DNA of 51,996 nt from JAFDVL01 sp043775925 (GCA_043775925.1 JAYVRW010000306.1:1-51996), one strand, 5' to 3'. Positions 6,720 through 15,497 are shown, numbered from the stretch's first letter. Notes: a model not told the origin generated them from the letters alone. Numbers and translations: made by a program.

Positions 6720-8628
6720 TGCAATACAAATTCGTGACCTTAAAAAAAACTATGGCGCAGTCGAAGCCGTGAAAGATATCAACCTCGACATCAATGCCGG
6801 AGAAATTTTCGGCTTGATCGGGCCAGATGGAGCGGGGAAAACTTCGACGTTTCAAATCCTCGGCGGTGTGATGAAAGCTACTGCTGGAACTGCCGACATG
6901 TTCGGAGTTAATGCGCGTGATGCGCGGCATTTTGTTGGCTACCTCACGCAAGCCTTCAGCCTGTATCAAGACCTCAGCGTCAAGGAAAACATTGAATACA
7001 TTGGCGAATTGCGGCTGGTTGATCGTCAGCATATTCAAGAGCGCGGCAATCGTTACCTGAAACTTTTCGACATGGATCGTTTCACGGATCGTCTGGCGGG
7101 GCGTTTGAGCGGCGGGATGAAACAAAAACTTGCGCTGACCTGTGCGTTGATTGCCGAGCCAAAAATCCTGTTACTGGACGAACCTACGACGGGAGTTGAT
7201 CCTGTTTCCCGCCGCGAATTTTGGGACGCGCTTGCCAATCTCGCAGCCGAGGGAATGACGATAGTTGTCGCTACGCCGTACCTCGACGAAGCTGAGCGCT
7301 GCAACCGCGTAGCTTTGATGTTTGACGGCGAAATTCAGCAAATCGGAACTCCGGCGGAGCTGAAAACAAACCTCGGTTTACAGCGTCTCGAAGTCCGAGC
7401 AGCGGATTTGCGTCGCGCTGATGATGTGTTGAGTAGTGTCGAAGAAATCCACGATATTCAACGCTTCGGAGATCGTTTGGATGTGATGGTGAGTGACGTG
7501 AAAATCGGCGAACAGCGGACCCGTGAAGCATTGGGAAAGGCTGAAATTTCCATCATCGAAATTCGCAGCGGGTTGCCGACGCTGGAAAATACATTTGTTT
7601 CCGTGCTGCGAAACTTGCACCCGGAAAAACCAATTCCGCCGTTTCCAGTTCATCGGGAATTTCGTGAACGAAAGCCTGGGGCCATCGCTATCGGCGCAAA
7701 AAATCTCAACAAAAGGTTTAGCGAATTTCACGCCGTCAAAAATATCAACCTTGAAATTAAATACGGCGAAATTTACGGCTTGCTCGGTGCGAACGGCGCA
7801 GGCAAAACGACGACGATCAAAATGCTGTGCGGATTGATCGAAGCCACGAACGGCGACATGACTTTGGCGGATGAGCAGGGCGGTTTTCGTTCAAGTTTGG
7901 TGCGGCAACGCATCGGATATATGTCGCAGAAATTTTCGCTCTACGATGACATCACAATTGGCGAAAATCTTGATTTTTTCGCGGGAGTCTACGGTATTCC
8001 GCGTCAGGATCGGGAAGAAAAAAAACGCTGGGTGCTGAATTTTGCCGGACTCGAAGACAAAGAAAATGAAATGGTCGGAAGCTTGCCGGGAGGCTGGAAA
8101 CAGCGTGTTGCCTTCGGCGCAGCGATCATGCACGAACCAAGCGTTTTATTTCTTGACGAACCGACATCCGGCGTAGACCCGATTGCGCGTCGTCAATTCT
8201 GGAAGATGATTAATTCGCTCGCAGATCGCGGCGTAGCGGTGCTGGTGACTACGCATTATCTGGAAGAAGCTGAGCAGTGCAATCGTTTGGGATTAATGGT
8301 AGCGGGCGAATTAGTCGCCGAAGGAACGCCGACGGGAATCAAAGCCGAGCAGGGCGGACATCTGATTGAACTTTATCCGAGTGAGCCGCAGAAGGCTGCG
8401 AATTTGCTGAAAACGAAAATGGATCGCTGGCGCGTTTCACAATTCGGCGACCGCTTGCACGTCATCGTTGACGAAGAGGTGAACGCAGGAATTGCGAATC
8501 TTACAAAGGAATTGAAGCAGGAAAATATTCAGGTCTTGCACGCGAACGAAGAAACCTATTCACTGGAAGATGTGTTCATCGTCGTCGTCGAAAAAGCACG
8601 AGCGCGAGGAAAATATGTTGGAGACTGA
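6646..8628 (+). CDS. ABC transporter with two fused ATP-binding domains (YbhF-like)
   Basis: 660 residues containing two nucleotide-binding domains. Domain 1 has Walker A GPDGAGKT (59-66), signature LSGGMKQK, Walker B LLLDEPTTGVDP, and VATPYLDEAE where the switch His is replaced by Pro. Domain 2 has Walker A GANGAGKTTT (about 381), signature LPGGWKQR, Walker B LFLDEPTSGVDP, and an intact TTHYLEEAE. The altered switch in domain 1 and altered signature in domain 2 point to an asymmetric ATPase with one working site. It powers the two ABC-2 permeases encoded after the xis insertion. The first 24 residues are translated repeat sequence, so the true start may be ATG 6673 or later. Confidence 0.92.
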   Translation: MKNSSIKKEMQNQILETRNPKPKTFAIQIRDLKKNYGAVEAVKDINLDINAGEIFGLIGPDGAGKTSTFQILGGVMKATAGTADMFGVNARDARHFVGYLTQAFSLYQDLSVKENIEYIGELRLVDRQHIQERGNRYLKLFDMDRFTDRLAGRLSGGMKQKLALTCALIAEPKILLLDEPTTGVDPVSRREFWDALANLAAEGMTIVVATPYLDEAERCNRVALMFDGEIQQIGTPAELKTNLGLQRLEVRAADLRRADDVLSSVEEIHDIQRFGDRLDVMVSDVKIGEQRTREALGKAEISIIEIRSGLPTLENTFVSVLRNLHPEKPIPPFPVHREFRERKPGAIAIGAKNLNKRFSEFHAVKNINLEIKYGEIYGLLGANGAGKTTTIKMLCGLIEATNGDMTLADEQGGFRSSLVRQRIGYMSQKFSLYDDITIGENLDFFAGVYGIPRQDREEKKRWVLNFAGLEDKENEMVGSLPGGWKQRVAFGAAIMHEPSVLFLDEPTSGVDPIARRQFWKMINSLADRGVAVLVTTHYLEEAEQCNRLGLMVAGELVAEGTPTGIKAEQGGHLIELYPSEPQKAANLLKTKMDRWRVSQFGDRLHVIVDEEVNAGIANLTKELKQENIQVLHANEETYSLEDVFIVVVEKARARGKYVGD

Positions 8629-8631
8629 ATT

Positions 8632-8967
8632 TTATGCTGCCGCGTAATCGGTATATTGCCGGACACTGGGATGCTGGAAACCAAGCACAATATCGGTTTT
8701 TGGAATGCCTGCTTCTTCCAGATCATCGGCAATTGGAAGATCGGTGTTATTTTCCTGAATCCAGACTTTACCGTTAATGATTTCAAGGTGAATGATCGCG
8801 TGATGAATACGATGATTTTTCTCCCAGCCGATGCGTAAAAACAGATAACTGTCGGATTTGCGATCATACAGAGTGCGATAATCACAGGTATCTGAAGAAC
8901 GTGGATAGGAAGAAATTTTAGTCAGTAATCGTTCGATGATTTCACGATAATTATTTAAGGTATCCAT
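8632..8967 (-). CDS. xisI: XisI-family protein (fdxN element excision controlling factor homologue)
   Basis: 111 residues, the normal length for XisI. Family features visible are the N-terminal YREIIERLLTKI helix, the central DRKSDSYLFLRIGWEKNHRIHHAIIHLEI, GKVWIQENNTD, and the C-terminal LVxGFQHPSVRQYTDYA. XisI and XisH were named from factors needed for excision of the Anabaena fdxN element. They occur as a mobile pair in many cyanobacteria and some other phyla, with no firm biochemical role. It overlaps the end of xisH by 13 bases, is antiparallel to the efflux operon, and its 3' end lies 3 bases from the end of the ATPase gene. Confidence 0.9.
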   Translation of the reverse strand: MDTLNNYREIIERLLTKISSYPRSSDTCDYRTLYDRKSDSYLFLRIGWEKNHRIHHAIIHLEIINGKVWIQENNTDLPIADDLEEAGIPKTDIVLGFQHPSVRQYTDYAAA

Positions 8968-9371
8968 TTTATTATCTCCTGTTTGGATGGATCATAGACG
9001 ATCAGTTTGAGGTGAAAGTTGACACGCAACGCTTCGACCGCTGGATTAGAAAAAAGATTATTATAAGCAATCTCAGGTATTGCCAGCCAAAGCTCACGAT
9101 CAGGTTCCGAGCTTTGCAGGGTGAAGTCATACATCAGGAATTGCCCCAGCGCGGCTTGTAAATCAGCAATGTTGGATTGACTCAAAAAGCTTTTGACTTC
9201 AACGGCAATTTTTTTGGTTCCCTTATGCGCTGCAATTAGTTTCTCTGCTCCAAGGTCAATCTGTAAATTGGTTGTTCCAAATGGAAGCAGCAGCGGATCC
9301 TAGGTAATTGTCCAGCCGTCACTGACGAGCGCATTTTTAAATTGAGGATGGAATTTATCTCTGGCCGCCAT
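8955..9371 (-). pseudogene. xisH: XisH-family protein gene with an in-frame amber codon
   Basis: Reading from ATG 9371 gives exactly 138 codons, the standard XisH length. It starts MAARDKFHPQFKNALVSDGW and contains EKLIAA, IAVEVKSFL (the E-x-K of a PD-(D/E)XK-like fold), LGQFLMYDF, PDRELWLAIP and the terminal LKLIVYDPSKQEIIKWIP. Codon 24 is TAG (9300-9302 on the plus strand), in the position ITxDPL where relatives have a charged residue. No other disruption is seen, so this is one point mutation, a sequencing error, or a suppressed amber. Without readthrough, only a C-terminal part could be made from a downstream start near 9185. Partner of the intact xisI. Confidence 0.85.
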
Positions 9372-9430
9372 GTTGATTTTGCTCCTGATCAGAAATATTT
9401 TACGCGCAAGCCTTAATTAACTCAAAATCT

Positions 9431-10543
9431 ATGCGAAGAATCATTGCCCAAGCTAAAAAAGAACTCCGACAAATTTCGCGTGACAAGCTGGCGCTGGCGC
9501 TCGCTTTTGTTTTACCTGCCTTCTTGCTCGTCCTGCTCGGTTCGGCGATTTCGTTGACGGTATCGAATTTGCCAATCGTCGTGCAGGATTTGGACTCGAC
9601 TTCACTCTCACGCAAATATGCCGGAGCGTTTCGGACTTCACTCACTTTTCATATCGTTGAATTACCGCCTTCAGAGCAACCGGAAGAGGCCTTGCGCAAT
9701 AATCAGGCGCGTGCGGCGATTATCATTCCTGAACATTTCGAGCGTGATGTGCTGCGTGGACAAAATACTGAAGTGCAAATTTTAGTAGATGCGACGGAAC
9801 CCAATACGGCAAATTTAATGCGTGGGAGTTTGGCGGCGCTGACGCAAATTTTCATCCGCGCCAACGTTCCAGCAGCAGCGAAAATTCAACCAGCAATCAA
9901 AGCCGTCTCGCGTTTATGGTTCAATCCCGGACGTGAAGCGAAAAAGTTTTTCGGGCCTGGAATTTTTGTGCTGGGCTTGTCATTGTTCCCGCCGTTATTG
10001 GCTACGTTGGCGATGGCGCGTGAGTGGGAGCAGAAAACAATTTTGCAGGTTTATGTTTCCAGCATTTCCGCACACGAATATCTGCTGGGCAAAATCATCG
10101 CCTTCACGATCATCGGCATCATCGAATGGATGATCGGTCTGGTAGTGTTGTTCGGAATCTTTGATCTGCGCATTGTCGCCGACCCTTCGCCGTTTATTGT
10201 TGGCAGCTTTTTGTTTATGACCTGTGTCGTCGCGTTCGGCGTAATGGTTGGCGCAGGCGTTTCCAATCCAGCCGTAGCGATTCAGATTCTGGCGATTGGT
10301 GGATTTATTATGGCGTTTTTGCTGTCAGGGTTGATCTTCCCCATTGAAACAATTCCCAGAGCTTTGCAGCCAATTTCGAATATTGCACAAGCCAGATATT
10401 TTGTCGTCATTGTCCGCGATGCGTTAATTCGCGGCGGCGGATGGCCTGCGGTTTGGTGGGCAGTGTTAGCTATCGGAGTGATTGCTATAGTTTTTTACCT
10501 ACTGGCTTGGAAAAAAATGAGACTCATGCAACTGGCTGATTAA
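9431..10543 (+). CDS. ABC-2 family permease (YbhS-like)
   Basis: 370 residues with one N-terminal membrane helix (LALALAFVLPAFLLVLLGSAI, about 18-38), a large extracytoplasmic domain (about 40-170), then five hydrophobic segments, as in YbhS/YhhJ-type ABC-2 permeases. It probably pairs with the following permease and with the double ATPase upstream to export a drug-like or lipid substrate; no substrate can be read from sequence. It is separated from its ATPase gene by the antiparallel xisHI cassette. There is no clear ribosome-binding site before ATG 9431, so the insertion may have cost its translational coupling. Confidence 0.9.
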   Translation: MRRIIAQAKKELRQISRDKLALALAFVLPAFLLVLLGSAISLTVSNLPIVVQDLDSTSLSRKYAGAFRTSLTFHIVELPPSEQPEEALRNNQARAAIIIPEHFERDVLRGQNTEVQILVDATEPNTANLMRGSLAALTQIFIRANVPAAAKIQPAIKAVSRLWFNPGREAKKFFGPGIFVLGLSLFPPLLATLAMAREWEQKTILQVYVSSISAHEYLLGKIIAFTIIGIIEWMIGLVVLFGIFDLRIVADPSPFIVGSFLFMTCVVAFGVMVGAGVSNPAVAIQILAIGGFIMAFLLSGLIFPIETIPRALQPISNIAQARYFVVIVRDALIRGGGWPAVWWAVLAIGVIAIVFYLLAWKKMRLMQLAD

Positions 10544-10546
10544 GAG

Positions 10547-11713
10547 GTGGACGGTAGTAAAAACACTCATAAGAATATGTTAGAAAAAATTCTCAATGCT
10601 CGCATCTGGACGCTCATAGTGAAGGAGCTAAATCAGATCAAACGAAGCAAACAATTCATCATTTCGCTGATTTTCCCGCCGACGATTCAGGTCATTATTT
10701 TTGGCTTTGCGCTTGATCCGGCAATGACGAATATGAAGCTCGGTGTCGTAGACGAATCGCGCTCCGTTGAATCCCGCGAACTTGTTTCTGCCTTCACTGC
10801 CAACCAAGCTTTTAAATTGCAGGGGTATTTTGCTTCAACTGATGAATTAGGCAAGGCTCTGACAGAAGGAAAACTTGACGCCGCGATTGTGATTCCTTAC
10901 AAATTCTCCGAACAGCGAACCCGCAAAGAAACGGCTGAAATTCAAATGATTTTCAATGGCGTCAATACGAATACGGGGACGATTGCGCAAGGCTATGCTT
11001 CACGCATTGTCGCGGAGTTGAACCAAAAAATCGCGGGGCAATTGCGTGTGAATCACTCTGAAGACGCCTTCCCGATTACGCCGCGTGTCGCGTTGCTTTA
11101 CAATCCCGGCTTGATTAGTTCGTGGTTTATTGTCACCGGAACGTTCGGAGTTTTGTTAATTCTCAACAGCTCTTTAGTCGCCGCCGCTGCCTTGACCAAA
11201 GAAAAACAGATGGGAACCGTCGAGCAATTATTGATGACTCCGGCGGGAACTTCGGAAATTATCATCGCCAAAATTACTCCGTTATTTACGTTGTTGATGG
11301 GAACGGTTTGTATCGTAATGCTGGTGATAACGCAGGTTTTTAATGTGCCAGTACGTGGGAGTTTAAGCTTGATTTTTCTGGCGGCGGCGTTATGTGTGAT
11401 GTGTGGAATTGGGATTGGAACGTTTGTTGCGACGTTTACGAAAAACGCGACACAGGCGCAGTTGCTGAGCTTTTTTATTAATCCGCCGATAGCGATGCTG
11501 TCAGGTTCAGTGACTCCGATTGAAGCGATGCCGGAGTGGATGCAGCCATTTACCTATCTGAATCCGGTGCGACATTTCGGCATTATCGTGCGTAGCATCC
11601 TCTTTAAAAATACGGGATTCGATGCGCTATATTTACATTTTCTGGCGCTGCTGGTAATCGCTGTAGTACTGGTTTCATTGAGTGTTGGACGCTTTAGAAG
11701 GCAGTTGAGTTAA
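10547..11713 (+). CDS. ABC-2 family permease (YbhR-like)
   Basis: Up to 388 residues with the same architecture as the preceding permease: first helix at FIISLIFPPTIQVIIFGFAL, a large external loop carrying VVDESRS and ALTEGKLDAAIVIP motifs, then five or six membrane segments including the MGTVEQLLMTP and NPPIAMLSGSVTPIEAMPEWMQ loops typical of the family. The frame can start at GTG 10547, three bases after the previous stop, or at ATG 10577 (MLEKILNARIW), which I find more natural; neither has a strong Shine-Dalgarno sequence. Last gene of the operon, followed by a strong inverted repeat and T-tract. Confidence 0.9.
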   Translation: MDGSKNTHKNMLEKILNARIWTLIVKELNQIKRSKQFIISLIFPPTIQVIIFGFALDPAMTNMKLGVVDESRSVESRELVSAFTANQAFKLQGYFASTDELGKALTEGKLDAAIVIPYKFSEQRTRKETAEIQMIFNGVNTNTGTIAQGYASRIVAELNQKIAGQLRVNHSEDAFPITPRVALLYNPGLISSWFIVTGTFGVLLILNSSLVAAAALTKEKQMGTVEQLLMTPAGTSEIIIAKITPLFTLLMGTVCIVMLVITQVFNVPVRGSLSLIFLAAALCVMCGIGIGTFVATFTKNATQAQLLSFFINPPIAMLSGSVTPIEAMPEWMQPFTYLNPVRHFGIIVRSILFKNTGFDALYLHFLALLVIAVVLVSLSVGRFRRQLS

Positions 11714-11812
11714 GGCAGAAGCCCGACTGTTAAGGAGGGCAATCGTTTTCTGGAAATAGCTTGCTCAGCATTGTCGCCCTTCTTAACAGTCGGGCTTCTG
11801 CCTTTATTTTTT
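11714..11812 (+). terminator. inverted repeat / terminator, diverged member of the GCAGAAGCCCG repeat family
   Basis: The arms at 11714-11740 and about 11776-11802 (GGCAGAAGCCCGACTGTTAA and complement) are nearly perfect, with a 35-base loop. The right arm is followed by TTTATTTTTTG, so it can terminate the permease operon and separates it from the convergent M20 gene, whose TAA lies in the T-tract. It shares the outer GCAGAAGCCCG / CGGGCTTCTGC with the repeats near 24.5, 31.9 and 35.7 kb. Confidence 0.8.
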
Positions 11813-13087
11813 GTTATCCAAATAATCCAGCAGCACATTCGCCATCACTTTGACGCCAATCACTAATGCTTCTTCATCAGCCTCAAAATCCGCCGTATGA
11901 ATCATCGCCGTGATGCCTTTACTGGTATTGCCCACGCCGAGAAAATAAAAGAACCCCGGCACAATTTTTTGATAGAGCGAAAAATCTTCAGCCCCCATTT
12001 GCGGCAGCGGAGTTTTGATATTCGCTGCGCCAATGATGCGTTTGATCGTAGGCAAAGTCGCTTCGACTAATTTTGGATCGTTGTACGTCACCGGATTATT
12101 TCTACCCCACGTCAATTCAAATTTCGCGCCGTAAGCCGAAGTAATTCCTGCCAACGTTTGATTCATCATCGCCATCGCGGTCGTGCGAACTTCTTCGTTA
12201 AGTGTGCGCATCGTGCCTTCGATTTTGACTTCATCAGTGATGATGTTGAAGCGGTTGCCACCTTGAAAACTACCAATGGTGATGACTAACGGTTCCTGTG
12301 TATTAATGCGGCGGCTACGAATGGTTTGCAGCGCCATCACGCATTCAGACGCGACTACGATAGTGTCAATGCCGTCGTGCGGATAAGCGCCGTGAACTTT
12401 TTTGCCGCGAATCGTAATCATAAATTTATCGGACGAAGCCATCGCGGAGCCTGAGTTCACGCCGATTTCTCCGACCTGAATGTTCGGCATGACGTGCAAG
12501 CCGAACATTGCGGAAGGCTTTGGATTTTCCATCGCACCTTCTTCGATCATGAATTTTGCACCGCCCTTTTCACCTTCGGGCGGGCCTTCTTCGGCGGGCT
12601 GAAAAATAAACTTGATTGTGCCGTTGATGAGGTTGCGATTTTTGCTGAGGATTTCCGCAACGCCCAATTGCACAGTCATGTGCAAATCGTGTCCGCAGGC
12701 GTGCTTGACGCCGGGGTTTTGTGATTTGTATGGCACGTCGAGCGATTCCTGAATCGGCAACGCGTCCATATCAGCACGAACGGCAACGACTCCGCCGGGC
12801 TTTGCGCCTTTCAGAATTCCTACGACGCCGTATTTTCCAACCTGCGTTTTGACTTCATCAAAGCCAAATGAGCGGAGCTTTTCCGCCACATACTGCGAAG
12901 TCTTTTCTTCACGGTTGGAAAGCTCTGGATGCTGATGCAAATAGCGGCGCGTTTCAATCAGTTTGGCACGCATTGCTTCGGCGGCTTTGGCGATTTCTGC
13001 GTCATGGGTCGCCGTAGGTGACTGTCCCATTGGATTGATTGGTAAAAGACAAAGCGCAACGACGAGAAAACGATGAATTATTTTCAT
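11804..13087 (-). CDS. exported M20-family amidohydrolase (hippurate/IAA-amino acid hydrolase type)
   Basis: 427 residues: an N-terminal signal sequence (KIIHRFLVVALCLLPINPMGQ), then a full M20D metallopeptidase. Visible features are RRYLHQHPELSNREEKT, RADMDALPI, KHACGHDLHM (metal ligands Cys/His), QPAEEGPPEGEKGGAKFMIEEG, the dimerisation domain with KVHGAYPHDGID and GGNRFNIITDEVKIEGTMRT, and the C-terminal MGAEDFSLY metal motif. It would cleave N-acyl or amide bonds of amino-acid conjugates in the periplasm; the exact substrate is unknown. It is transcribed alone, convergent with the efflux operon and divergent from the Crp-type regulator. Confidence 0.93.
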   Translation of the reverse strand: MKIIHRFLVVALCLLPINPMGQSPTATHDAEIAKAAEAMRAKLIETRRYLHQHPELSNREEKTSQYVAEKLRSFGFDEVKTQVGKYGVVGILKGAKPGGVVAVRADMDALPIQESLDVPYKSQNPGVKHACGHDLHMTVQLGVAEILSKNRNLINGTIKFIFQPAEEGPPEGEKGGAKFMIEEGAMENPKPSAMFGLHVMPNIQVGEIGVNSGSAMASSDKFMITIRGKKVHGAYPHDGIDTIVVASECVMALQTIRSRRINTQEPLVITIGSFQGGNRFNIITDEVKIEGTMRTLNEEVRTTAMAMMNQTLAGITSAYGAKFELTWGRNNPVTYNDPKLVEATLPTIKRIIGAANIKTPLPQMGAEDFSLYQKIVPGFFYFLGVGNTSKGITAMIHTADFEADEEALVIGVKVMANVLLDYLDNKK

Positions 13088-13459
13088 ATTGTAAAGGTAC
13101 GATAAGTGCCTCGCCTATCGCAATAATAACTTGATAACGTAAGGAAAATAGCCATTATTTCCATTTCCATTTCCATTTCCATTTCCATTGTAATTGTATT
13201 TGACAAACGATTAACCAGCGTGATTACAATGTACACGGGACAGATAGCAACAATACAAAGTAGATAGTAAGAGCGCAACTATCAGAGGAAAGCAATGAGC
13301 CATAGTTGCTAAAATTTTTCAGCTATCTGATTCTGGTCAGCGAAGCACAACTGATTCGATAATTATTTTTCCCCAGCAATGAAATAATTATGTTTCCCCT
13401 TAAAGACATAAATTTTACGCAGGTGTACGAGTTTGTAGAAACACGGTCAGGGATAATAT
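13088..13459. other. intergenic region with short repeats
   Basis: 372 bases between divergent genes. Near the M20 start is GGTACGATAAGTGCCTCGCC, a relative of the GGTACGGTAGG(T/C)GTC units at 41.7 and 42.5 kb. A hexanucleotide array follows (listed separately). The rest is AT-rich and must contain the promoters of the M20 and crp-type genes; no reliable boxes or operator were found. Confidence 0.5.
13157..13189. repeat. hexanucleotide tandem repeat (ATTTCC, 5.5 units)
   Basis: Five perfect ATTTCC units plus half a unit, about 70 bases upstream of the M20 start. Such arrays can change length by slippage. It would be translated as repeated Met-Glu on the minus strand, but that frame has no other coding signs. 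Confidence 0.9.
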
Positions 13460-14113
13460 ATGTCATCAAACACAGATTTTCTGGATGTTATTCGAGAGGT
13501 AGGTTCTCAGCAAACCATCGCAGCAGGCACTCAGCTTTTCCGACAGGATGATCCGATTCGAGATATTTACCTGCTCGAAAAAGGTCTGGTGAAATTTCTT
13601 TATATAGAAATGAACGGGCAGGAAATGATTACTGAAATACGCTCGGCAGGAAGTATTTTAGGCGCAGCATCGGCGGTTGCCAATCAACCTGCTCCGACGA
13701 CGGTTGTTGCGGTGACGCCGTGTGAAGTCTATTGCATCGCAATCAAAGATTTCCAGAATATGGAAAAGACGAACCAAGTATTTTCTCACGAGTTGTTAGA
13801 ATTCATCTGCCGCCAGCGAAACGAGCAGAATATTCGATACGCGCAACTCGGCACTCTCTCGGCTCGTGCTCGACTGGGACGGTTGCTTTTGCAATTTATG
13901 GATGACTTCGGTGTTGAGAGAAATGGACAGAGGCAGTTAGCGTTACCCCTGTCCAAGCAGGACATTGCCGGATTGTTGGCAATCACACCGCAACGTCTGA
14001 GTGTTCTTATCTTTGATCTCAAAAAAGCCGGCTTGATTATGGAAAATAACGGGTGGATTATCTGTAAAGACACGCAGAGATTGATATATGAATTAGGTGA
14101 AGGTAGAGACTAG
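13460..14113 (+). CDS. Crp/Fnr-family transcriptional regulator
   Basis: 217 residues. The N-terminal cyclic-nucleotide-binding-like beta-roll runs from about res 15 to 115 (AAGTQLFRQDDPIRDIYLLEKGLVKF, GSILGAASAVANQP). A long dimer helix comes next (about 105-135), followed by a winged helix-turn-helix (LPLSKQDIAGLLAITPQRLSVLIFDLKKAGLI, about 155-190). The ligand pocket lacks the RxS motif of cAMP-binding Crp, and there is no Cys cluster as in Fnr, so the signal is unknown. It could control the divergent M20 gene or the downstream secreted protein; no binding site was identified. Confidence 0.92.
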   Translation: MSSNTDFLDVIREVGSQQTIAAGTQLFRQDDPIRDIYLLEKGLVKFLYIEMNGQEMITEIRSAGSILGAASAVANQPAPTTVVAVTPCEVYCIAIKDFQNMEKTNQVFSHELLEFICRQRNEQNIRYAQLGTLSARARLGRLLLQFMDDFGVERNGQRQLALPLSKQDIAGLLAITPQRLSVLIFDLKKAGLIMENNGWIICKDTQRLIYELGEGRD

Positions 14114-14279
14114 AGAGGAAATCTGAGAACATGTACTGAGCTTAATATATATTAAGGAATATGCAGTCCAAATGGTATACTAATTTGCCATCGTTTTCAC
14201 TGTTACCTAAAAATTAGATGAAAGAATTAAGTAATTGTGAAGAAAATTTGGTCAACGGTTCCACCTTGAGGAGGGTACA

Positions 14280-15158
14280 ATGTTAAGTATTAAAGTATTA
14301 AGCGGTTTTTCATCGCCCAAGTGGGCAGTAACTTTGACGATATTGTGTTTCTTTCTTGTATCGTCAACGTCGTCTTTAGCTCAGGGCTTAAGCCTATCAG
14401 TAAAGCGGTTTGGGAATGAACCTGTAGAATTTCACGGACTTACAGTAAAAGAGAATCAAAAGGATAAATCAGTAAAGTTTGGAGAAGCATTAACGTCTGA
14501 TGATTCTGATATTAAATGGTTGAAAAACGCTTCCTTTAATCTTAGGAGCAACTCACGTAAGACTATAGTGGGAGTCGCTGTTGACATTGTTTTTGAAGCG
14601 GCTAATAGTGATACCCCTTATTCAAATACAATTATGCGAGGGGGCGTTGATAAACAGCTAGGAGCTAACTTGCCTAGTGAAATTTTAAATGTAGAGTTTG
14701 GCGACTCACTTCGTTTTGATATATCAACCGAGCGAAATCAAGGAATTCTAAATTTTCTTACGAAGTTATATGGGAGTAATTTTAAGTTGAAAAAGATTTC
14801 TCTTTCTCCGCAATTTATTATATTCAGCGATGACACTATGTGGAGTTATGGTTTTAATTTTAAGCGCGACCCTGACAGTAAGGAGAGATGGTTGATTGAC
14901 TCCTCTGAAAATGTGACTCCCGAAAAAATCTCATACAGCCCTAATATACTAAACACTCGGGCTAAATGTCTGACATTGGCCGAAACTAAAAAAGCATCGA
15001 TTTCTCCTGTTTCGTTATCGAAAAAAACGGCTCCTCCTGCTTTCGTTACCTGCTGGTACCCAACCTCTGCTTCTGTAGCGTCTTGTGGTAGTAATGGATT
15101 AGTGAATTGTAAGATTTTTAATATGAACTTTGGTGAGGCGGCGCGGGGTATTTTTTAA
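14280..15158 (+). CDS. secreted protein of unknown function, ended by a probable nonsense codon
   Basis: 292 residues with a strong GAGGAGG Shine-Dalgarno sequence before ATG 14280 and a Sec signal peptide (AVTLTILCFFLVSSTSSLAQG, cleavage near 35). The mature part has no recognised family. It contains FGEALTSDDSDIKWLKNASFNLRSNS and looks like a beta-rich surface or periplasmic domain with cysteines late in the sequence (CLTLAE, CWYPT, CGSNG, CKIF). The TAA at 15156 is followed in the same frame by 78 more codons of coding-like, Cys-containing sequence to 15395, so the stop is probably a mutation and the intact protein would have been about 371 residues. Codon use is more AT-rich than in neighbouring housekeeping genes. 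Confidence 0.75.
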   Translation: MLSIKVLSGFSSPKWAVTLTILCFFLVSSTSSLAQGLSLSVKRFGNEPVEFHGLTVKENQKDKSVKFGEALTSDDSDIKWLKNASFNLRSNSRKTIVGVAVDIVFEAANSDTPYSNTIMRGGVDKQLGANLPSEILNVEFGDSLRFDISTERNQGILNFLTKLYGSNFKLKKISLSPQFIIFSDDTMWSYGFNFKRDPDSKERWLIDSSENVTPEKISYSPNILNTRAKCLTLAETKKASISPVSLSKKTAPPAFVTCWYPTSASVASCGSNGLVNCKIFNMNFGEAARGIF

Positions 15159-15395
15159 AGTCACGAGTATCGAAACTGTTTTTCTGATTACAATGGAGTT
15201 AATAATAATTGCTGGATGGCTAGTTTTGTTGATGTACCTGATAATACTCAATGTACAGTGGTTGAACATAGAAAAAAACAGCGGACAAATAATGTCGCTT
15301 CAACTCAGCGAATTGCTTCTGCTTCTAAAAAAGAAAAGCCAATGCTAATAGGCATTGCAAGTATTGATGAACACTCAGCCGAAATAATTCACTAA
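15159..15395 (+). pseudogene. in-frame 3' continuation of the secreted-protein gene beyond an ochre codon
   Basis: Same frame as the preceding gene: SHEYRNCFSDYNGVNNNCW, VDVPDNTQC, then a Lys/Ser-rich linker and a final IGIASIDEHSAEIIH before TAA 15393. The Cys-x-Asn-rich composition matches the end of the upstream part. No start codon or ribosome-binding site opens it independently. I read it as the severed C-terminus of one gene. Confidence 0.6.
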
Positions 15396-15420
15396 GTCTC
15401 TATTAACAATTTATGAATTG

Positions 15421-15497
15421 AGAGGTGTGTTTGTACGACCTGACAAGAGTGTGCGAAGTTTTTGCCCACTAAGCTTGTCAGGTCTCGCGCACCTCTA
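15421..15497. repeat. imperfect inverted repeat
   Basis: AGAGGTG...GACCTGACAAG pairs with CTTGTCAGGTC...CACCTCT across a loop of about 20 bases. It sits between the broken secreted-protein gene and the hemA-like remnant. It may act as a bidirectional transcription barrier or be another small palindromic element. Confidence 0.65.

Noticed and set aside
13084..13278. Minus-strand frame containing a Met-Glu repeat
   Set aside because: It is a translation of the ATTTCC hexanucleotide array, with no other coding support.
9300..15158. Alternative genetic code to explain in-frame TAG and TAA
   Set aside because: TAG ends sucD and the mutase-like gene, and TAA and TGA end many others; the two in-frame stops are isolated events.
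15130..15348. 72-codon hydrophobic plus-strand frame
   Set aside because: It overlaps the better-supported in-frame continuation of the secreted-protein gene (15159-15395), has no ribosome site, and looks like a shifted reading.
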